Source: CAYNFR01 sp964396595 | GTDB lineage: Bacteria > Bacteroidota > Bacteroidia > Chitinophagales > Saprospiraceae | Length of the DNA: 57,216 nucleotides | NCBI GenBank assembly: GCA_964396595.1 | Contig: CAYNFR010000023.1 | Location: 1-57,216 of the forward strand | Direction: 5' to 3' | In this document: piece by piece, positions 52,986-57,216 of the stretch | Layout: every line of letters starts with the position of its first letter | Position numbering within the stretch: the first letter of the stretch is position 1 | Position numbers and translations under genes: made by a program | Notes under the pieces: generated by a model | Databases searched by the model: none | What the model was told of the DNA's origin: nothing | The model's input: the letters and a program-made list of their open reading frames with translations, nothing else

Positions 52986-53948
52986 ATGAAAAAAATAAGT
53001 TTATACCTGGGTGTCGCCATAATGCTGATTATGTCGTCATGTGCAGACTTTGTTGAGCCTGCCATCCCTTATAATGGTTTCGATACAGGTGTTTATCTCC
53101 GCACTACAGAGAGACGTGCTGTAAATATCAACTTCTTTGATATGGCGAATGCGAAGTTCGAGATAGTTGTAGAGGCAGTAGCGGATAATAATGGCGAAGG
53201 TGTAGTAGGTAATGTAGAGGTGTTCGTAAGACGAAGACGTGTTCAGGCACTTACACCTTATGTAAAGGTTACAGAGATTCCGGGAAGTGCTTTCGGTGCT
53301 TACCCTGGTACACGTAACTTTCCTCTTGCACCCAATCGTACCTACCCTGCCGCATTGATATCAATTCCTTTGTCGCAGTCATTGCAAGCGATGTCTTTGA
53401 CCACAGCTGATATTAACGGTGGAGACTTTATCGAGTACAGACTTGTACTGAATACTTCTGATGGGAGGGTATTCTCAGACAATAACCTATCTACGGATAT
53501 TGCAACAGGTTCATTCTATGATTCTCCGTTCTTTTACAGAGCGAGTGTCGTCTGTCCATCAGCTCTTTCGGGTACGTATGATTTTGAGACACGTTCTGTA
53601 GTTGGTGGATCTGGTGCAGATGTAGCAAATTGTGGAGATGTCAAAACAGGAGAAGTTACCTTGACTGCTGTATCGGCAGGAGCCACTTCATACACCATCT
53701 CAGATAGCTCATTTGGTATATTCGATTGTGCATATGGTGATTCACCTCCGGGCGGAACGGTACGTTTTAATGACGCTTGTGGAGGAATTTCTATGAGTGG
53801 TACAGACAAATACGGAGATGGATATTCGCTACAGTATATCGAGCACGACGCTACAAGACTCACCTTTAGTTGGGTAAACACCTGGGGTGATGGAGGAACT
53901 ACGACTTTGATCAGAAGATCAGGCACTTGGCCTGCCGGTCTGAGATAA
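52986..53948 (+). CDS. Lipoprotein of the second SusC/D operon
   Basis: A 320-residue lipoprotein (lipobox MSSCAD), third gene of the second operon. The first 180 residues look like an Ig-like beta domain with FIEYRLVLNTSDGRVFSDN. The C-terminal 125 begin with a CPSALSGTYDFETRS segment, contain TSYTISDSSFGIFDC, FNDACGGISM and YGDGYSLQY, and end with LTFSWVNTWGDGGTTTLIR. The plan matches that of the lipoprotein at 41572. It probably binds ligand at the surface next to SusD. A strong terminator follows after 22 bases. Confidence 0.78.
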   Translation: MKKISLYLGVAIMLIMSSCADFVEPAIPYNGFDTGVYLRTTERRAVNINFFDMANAKFEIVVEAVADNNGEGVVGNVEVFVRRRRVQALTPYVKVTEIPGSAFGAYPGTRNFPLAPNRTYPAALISIPLSQSLQAMSLTTADINGGDFIEYRLVLNTSDGRVFSDNNLSTDIATGSFYDSPFFYRASVVCPSALSGTYDFETRSVVGGSGADVANCGDVKTGEVTLTAVSAGATSYTISDSSFGIFDCAYGDSPPGGTVRFNDACGGISMSGTDKYGDGYSLQYIEHDATRLTFSWVNTWGDGGTTTLIRRSGTWPAGLR

Positions 53949-53970
53949 TTAGTAGATTCATATCTAGATA

Positions 53971-54010
53971 AAATAGAGGGTTGAACCTTGTTCAGCCCTC
54001 TATTTTTTTT
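53971..54010 (+). terminator. Strong intrinsic terminator of the second SusC/D operon
   Basis: AAATAGAGGGTTGAA and TTCAGCCCTCTATTT pair over 15 bases with one G-T pair round CCTTG, and the run of T continues to 54010. Confidence 0.92.
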
Positions 54011-54031
54011 ATGTGTATTAGAAAGCGCTTT

Positions 54032-54212
54032 AGTGAAAAGTGAAGAGTGAAAAGTAAAAAAGCTTGCCCTGAGCTTATGGAAGGGGAGAGGTGAAGGATG
54101 AAATGTGGATAATTGATAATGGATAGTTCGTCATTTCTAGTCGGTCATTGGGGATTCCTAGCCAGACATTCGTAATAAATAAATTTTATTTCGTCATTCG
54201 TCATTCGTCATT
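54032..54212. repeat. Clusters of heptameric tandem repeats
   Basis: Three different seven-base units lie close together: AGTGAAA (four copies with changes, 54032-54059), GATAATT (three copies, 54108-54128, running directly into one CGTCATT) and CGTCATT (three exact copies, 54192-54212). Between them GCCCTGAGCTTATGGAAGGG (54066-54085) resembles an interspersed palindromic repeat. The whole 53949-54360 interval is free of genes. The same class of low-complexity DNA is seen at 15598-15930 with other unit lengths. Confidence 0.8.
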
Positions 54213-54360
54213 TTGATTACACAGTCCTAGTTTGTCATTCATAATTGCGCACATTTTGCGCCTCAGTGCATTAAACGAAGAGAGATTTTTTTTGCAACAA
54301 TGAATAAATCAATCACTTCATTTGGCACGAATTTTACCATCTAGTTGTTAATAGCACAAT

Positions 54361-55245
54361 ATGGATTATATATCTAGATTTCTCAAGTACCTAGAGTACG
54401 AGAAGCGCTTCTCGCCGAATACGATTATTTCTTACAAGAATGACTTGGCTCAGTATGACTTGTATATCAAGACAAGTTTTGCTATAGGAGGTGTGGAGGA
54501 GGCCACAATGCCCGTCGTGCGTTCATGGATCGTAGAATTGATGAAGTCGGACTACAAAGCAAGATCAGTCAACAGAAAGCTATCGGCTTTAAAGGCATTT
54601 TATCGATGGATGAAGCGTATTGGGGTTATACAGCATAACCCTGCTGCCAAGCTTTCAGGGCCGAAGAAGCCTGAAAGATTACCTGTGTACATACGCCAAG
54701 ATGAGATGCGACCTATTCAAGATGAAATTACTTTTACGGACTTTCCATCACTTCGGGATAAGCTGGTTATAGAGTTGCTTTATTGCACAGGTTTACGTCG
54801 TAGCGAACTATTAAGTCTAACTTATGGGCACTTTAATCAACTGCGCAAGGAGATAAAAGTAATGGGAAAAGGAGGTAAGGAACGTATTATTCCGATAAGT
54901 CAAGCACTTCTACAGATGGTAATTGAATATTACGAGCTTGTGAAGGAAACTTTTCCTGATTTGCGAGGGCGCGAGCTTATTTTGAGCAATCAAGGAAGGG
55001 CGGCTTATCCTCGATTAATATACAATATCGTACATGATAATCTCAAGTTGTACAGTCGAGCGGAGAAACTAAGCCCCCATATCTTGAGGCACAGTTTTGC
55101 TACACATTTGGCAGAAAATGGGGCGGACTTAAATTCTATTAAGGAATTACTAGGTCACGCCAATTTATCTGCGACGGAGATCTATATGCACAATACGATT
55201 GATCGTATCAGATCAGTCTATCAGAAGGCGCATCCGAAGGCGTAA
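54361..55245 (+). CDS. Xer-type tyrosine recombinase
   Basis: A 294-residue tyrosine recombinase. The N-terminal SAM-like domain (FLKYLEYEKRFSPNTIISYKNDL at residues 7-29) is followed by the catalytic domain with Arg in CTGLRRSELLSL, Lys in VMGKGGKERIIPI, HILRHSFATHL, GHANLSATEIYMH: the full R-K-H-R-H-Y set is present. The size and motifs fit XerC/XerD, which resolve chromosome dimers at dif. The position before the tRNA-tuf block is typical for a housekeeping xer gene of Bacteroidota, not for a mobile element. XerC versus XerD cannot be told. Confidence 0.92.
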   Translation: MDYISRFLKYLEYEKRFSPNTIISYKNDLAQYDLYIKTSFAIGGVEEATMPVVRSWIVELMKSDYKARSVNRKLSALKAFYRWMKRIGVIQHNPAAKLSGPKKPERLPVYIRQDEMRPIQDEITFTDFPSLRDKLVIELLYCTGLRRSELLSLTYGHFNQLRKEIKVMGKGGKERIIPISQALLQMVIEYYELVKETFPDLRGRELILSNQGRAAYPRLIYNIVHDNLKLYSRAEKLSPHILRHSFATHLAENGADLNSIKELLGHANLSATEIYMHNTIDRIRSVYQKAHPKA

Positions 55246-55298
55246 TATTTTTTACGTAAAAAAGCGTATACATCATTTACTTATTCGTGATAATGTTT

Positions 55299-55306
55299 TA
55301 TTTTTG
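55299..55306 (+). promoter_or_regulatory. TAnnTTTG -7 element of the tRNA-tuf unit
   Basis: TATTTTTG fits the consensus and lies 83 bases before the first tRNA, in a stretch without reading frame, so it probably drives the whole tRNA-tuf transcript. Confidence 0.5.
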
Positions 55307-55389
55307 CACTCACTTTTGCCGAAGGGTAGAGGTAATGTGATTTTTCTAAGGATAAAACCGAGGATAAAGCGATTGAAAGAGTGATTTTT

Positions 55390-55462
55390 GCCAGCATAGC
55401 TCAGTTGGTAGAGCAGCTGATTTGTAATCAGCTGGTCGGGGGTTCGAGTCCCTCTGCTGGCT
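55390..55462 (+). tRNA. tRNA-Thr (TGT)
   Basis: A complete cloverleaf of 73 bases: acceptor GCCAGCA/TGCTGGC, D-arm GCTC/GAGC, anticodon stem GCTGA/TCAGC with loop TTTGTAA, and T-loop TTCGAGT. No CCA is encoded. Confidence 0.97.
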
Positions 55463-55507
55463 CAGCCAAGCGATAAGATGTACTGTCGCCGGTGGAAAGA
55501 AAAAAGA

Positions 55508-55589
55508 GGGGGTGCGCCGGAGTAGGAGAGCCGGGCCAGACTGTAAATCTGGTGATTCGTCTGAATAGGTTCGAATCCTATCACCCCCA
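55508..55589 (+). tRNA. tRNA-Tyr (GTA)
   Basis: A class II tRNA of 82 bases with acceptor GGGGGTG/CACCCCC, anticodon stem CCAGA/TCTGG with loop CTGTAAA, a long variable arm, and T-loop TTCGAAT. Confidence 0.96.
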
Positions 55590-55610
55590 CATTCTTGTGT
55601 TTGTCATCAT

Positions 55611-55683
55611 GCGGGAGTAGCTCAGTTGGTAGAGCATTAGCCTTCCAAGCTAAGGGTCGCGGGTTCGAGTCTCGTCTCCCGCT
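55611..55683 (+). tRNA. tRNA-Gly (TCC)
   Basis: 73 bases: acceptor GCGGGAG/CTCCCGC, D-arm GCTC/GAGC, anticodon stem TTAGC/GCTAA with loop CTTCCAA, T-loop TTCGAGT. Confidence 0.97.
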
Positions 55684-55740
55684 CAGATAGACAAAGAGGA
55701 AGAGGGACATTGGTGTAGTATCGAAGATGACGATTGAGAG

Positions 55741-55812
55741 GCCAATGTAGCTCAGGGGTAGAGTACTTCCTTGGTAAGGAAGGGGTCGAGGGTTCAATTC
55801 CCTTCATTGGCT
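55741..55812 (+). tRNA. tRNA-Thr (GGT)
   Basis: 72 bases: acceptor GCCAATG/CATTGGC, anticodon stem CTTCC/GGAAG with loop TTGGTAA, T-loop TTCAATT. It precedes tuf by 76 bases. Confidence 0.96.
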
Positions 55813-55888
55813 CAGTTTCGCTTAAAGCAAGAAAAAATTAATATTCATAATTAACACTGATTTAAAACTAATTTAAAAACTTAGACAG

Positions 55889-57085
55889 ATGGCCAAGGAA
55901 ACTTTTCAGAGGACCAAACCCCACGTTAACGTAGGTACCATTGGTCACGTTGACCACGGTAAGACGACTCTTACGGCAGCGATCACTTATGTTCTAGCAG
56001 AGAAAGGATTATCAGAAAGAAAAGACTATGATTCTATTGATGCGGCTCCGGAAGAAAGGGAGCGTGGTATTACTATCAATACTGCACACGTAGAGTATCA
56101 GACGGAAGCTCGTCACTATGCACACGTTGACTGTCCTGGTCACGCTGACTATGTAAAAAACATGGTAACAGGTGCCGCTCAGATGGATGGTGCGATCTTG
56201 GTAGTTGCTGCTACTGATGGCCCCATGCCCCAGACAAGAGAGCACGTTCTGTTATGTCGCCAAGTAGGTGTTCCTAAGATCGTTGTTTTTATGAACAAAG
56301 TTGACCTAGTGGATGACCCTGAGATGTTAGAGCTTGTAGAAATGGAAGTAAGAGAAATCCTTGATCAATATGATTTTGACGGTGATAATACACCAGTAAT
56401 CATGGGTTCTGCACTTAAGTCCCTCGAAGGAGATCCCGCTGCTCAAGCAAAAATCATGGAATTGATGGATGCGGTTGATACATTTATCCCTGAACCTATT
56501 CGTGAAATCGATAAGCCGTTCTTGATGCCTGTAGAAGACGTTTTCTCTATCACAGGTAGAGGTACAGTGGCTACTGGCCGTATAGAAAGAGGCGTAATTA
56601 ATACAGGAGATCCTGTTGAGATAGTGGGTATGATGAAAGCTGGTGACAAACCTCTTACATCAACTATTACGGGTGTTGAGATGTTCCGCAAGATTCTTGC
56701 ACGAGGAGAAGCAGGTGATAATGCGGGTCTTCTATTGAGAGGTGTCGAGAAGGAGGCTATCAAGAGAGGAATGGTTATCTGTAAGCCTCAGAGTGTTAAG
56801 CCTCATGCACATTTTAAGTGTGAAGTTTATGTACTTGGAAAAGATGAAGGTGGTCGTCACACGCCATTCTTCAATGGTTACCGTCCCCAGTTCTACTTCC
56901 GTACTACAGATGTAACAGGTGATGTGAATCTACCTGCTGGTGTAGAGATGGTAATGCCTGGCGATAATGTGAGTCTTGAAGTTAAACTTCTTAGCCCTAT
57001 CGCGATGGAGAAAGGATTAAGATTTGCGATACGCGAAGGCGGTCGTACAGTAGGTGCTGGTCAGGTGACTGAGATCATATCTTAA
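55889..57085 (+). CDS. tuf: Elongation factor Tu
   Basis: EF-Tu carries aminoacyl-tRNA to the ribosome as a GTP complex. G1 GHVDHGKTTL, G2 RGITI, G3 DCPGHADY, G4 NKVD and G5 GSALKSLEG are intact in domain I; domains II and III follow, with FRTTDVTGDV and a final GRTVGAGQVTEI. Its 398 residues are of normal length. The codons look very regular, as in a highly expressed gene. It lies inside the tRNA cluster and is probably co-transcribed with it. Confidence 0.99.
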   Translation: MAKETFQRTKPHVNVGTIGHVDHGKTTLTAAITYVLAEKGLSERKDYDSIDAAPEERERGITINTAHVEYQTEARHYAHVDCPGHADYVKNMVTGAAQMDGAILVVAATDGPMPQTREHVLLCRQVGVPKIVVFMNKVDLVDDPEMLELVEMEVREILDQYDFDGDNTPVIMGSALKSLEGDPAAQAKIMELMDAVDTFIPEPIREIDKPFLMPVEDVFSITGRGTVATGRIERGVINTGDPVEIVGMMKAGDKPLTSTITGVEMFRKILARGEAGDNAGLLLRGVEKEAIKRGMVICKPQSVKPHAHFKCEVYVLGKDEGGRHTPFFNGYRPQFYFRTTDVTGDVNLPAGVEMVMPGDNVSLEVKLLSPIAMEKGLRFAIREGGRTVGAGQVTEIIS

Positions 57086-57111
57086 GCGTTTATTTGAAAT
57101 ATAAGAATATA

Positions 57112-57141
57112 AGAAGCATCTCGCTTTAGCGAGGTGCTTCT
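57112..57141 (+). terminator. Stable hairpin after tuf
   Basis: AGAAGCATCTCGC and GCGAGGTGCTTCT pair over 13 bases with one G-T pair round TTTA. Only GTATCTTG follows, without a T run, so it may be a processing or partial termination signal between tuf and tRNA-Trp. Confidence 0.65.
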
Positions 57142-57187
57142 GTATCTTGATTAATCGGGAATAGAAGTATTCCGAAACTGAATTTTT

Positions 57188-57216
57188 AGGGGAGTAGCTC
57201 AATTGGTAGAGCGACG
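57188..57216 (+). tRNA. tRNA, probably Trp, cut by the window end
   Basis: The acceptor strand AGGGGAG, then TA and the D-arm GCTC-AATTGGTA-GAGC, are visible before the window ends; the anticodon is outside. The Bacteroidota order tuf - tRNA-Trp - secE suggests Trp. Confidence 0.75.

Noticed and set aside
53534..53926. A 130-codon antisense frame in the third lipoprotein gene
   Set aside because: The lipoprotein has a lipobox and a downstream terminator on the plus strand; the antisense frame has neither start signal nor domain.
54032..55245. Integrated element with att sites beside the Xer gene and the tRNAs
   Set aside because: No tRNA 3'-end duplication or cargo genes were found; the recombinase has the size and place of a housekeeping Xer.

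Overview
The window looks like a chromosomal piece of a Bacteroidota bacterium, perhaps of the Saprospiria/Chitinophagia side. Evidence for this: two SusC/SusD (RagA/RagB) gene pairs, type IX secretion (T9SS) C-terminal sorting domains, promoter -7 elements of the form TAnnTTTG, and the block xer - tRNA-Thr - tRNA-Tyr - tRNA-Gly - tRNA-Thr - tuf - tRNA-Trp, a typical Bacteroidota gene order. The DNA is AT-rich and ordinary Shine-Dalgarno sites are rare. A run of 100 N (15693-15792) is an assembly gap inside a tandem repeat, so this is a draft assembly.

Layout. 1-6711: a secreted glycoside-hydrolase-like protein of unknown specificity, a remnant of a T9SS sorting domain, a lipoprotein of the endonuclease/exonuclease/phosphatase fold, and a coupled GT4 glycosyltransferase plus flippase-like membrane protein. 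6981-14448: chromate-type transporter, Na/Pi cotransporter, CTP synthase with an overlapping SpoU-type RNA methyltransferase, and an S9 peptidase. 14831-22070: a small lipoprotein, the gapped repeat, then an operon of a TetR regulator (with twin palindromes in front of it), an acyl-CoA carboxylase beta subunit, an AtuA-family protein and a biotin carboxylase/carrier alpha subunit. 22492-26052: a LolA-like protein, then an operon for an FtsX-type permease with histidine clusters, its ATPase and a MerC-like protein. This operon is divergent from a Fur/Zur-type regulator, and each of the two promoters has a similar CGTCGTT operator candidate directly behind it. 26162-31452: an unknown protein, era, der, rfbC, rfbD, and an overlapping DUF2256/DUF429 pair. 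31612-36508: YceI lipoprotein, ABA4-like membrane protein, an unknown membrane protein, a gamma-glutamyltransferase-like enzyme and pdxJ.

37148-53948 is an outer-membrane uptake region. Each SusC/SusD pair is followed by a lipoprotein of a similar plan. Between the two sits a large T9SS-exported subtilisin and a badly decayed CRTAC1-type (FG-GAP/ASPIC-UnbV) pseudogene. There is no carbohydrate-active enzyme beside them, so the ligands may be peptides or something else. 53949-57216 holds heptamer repeats, a Xer recombinase, the tRNA cluster, tuf and the start of tRNA-Trp.

The strongest candidate for a little-described system is the divergent metal-type locus at 23146-26052. Next come the TetR-controlled AtuA/carboxylase operon and the hairpins in front of both susC genes. 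No CRISPR array, phage, insertion sequence or defence island was seen.
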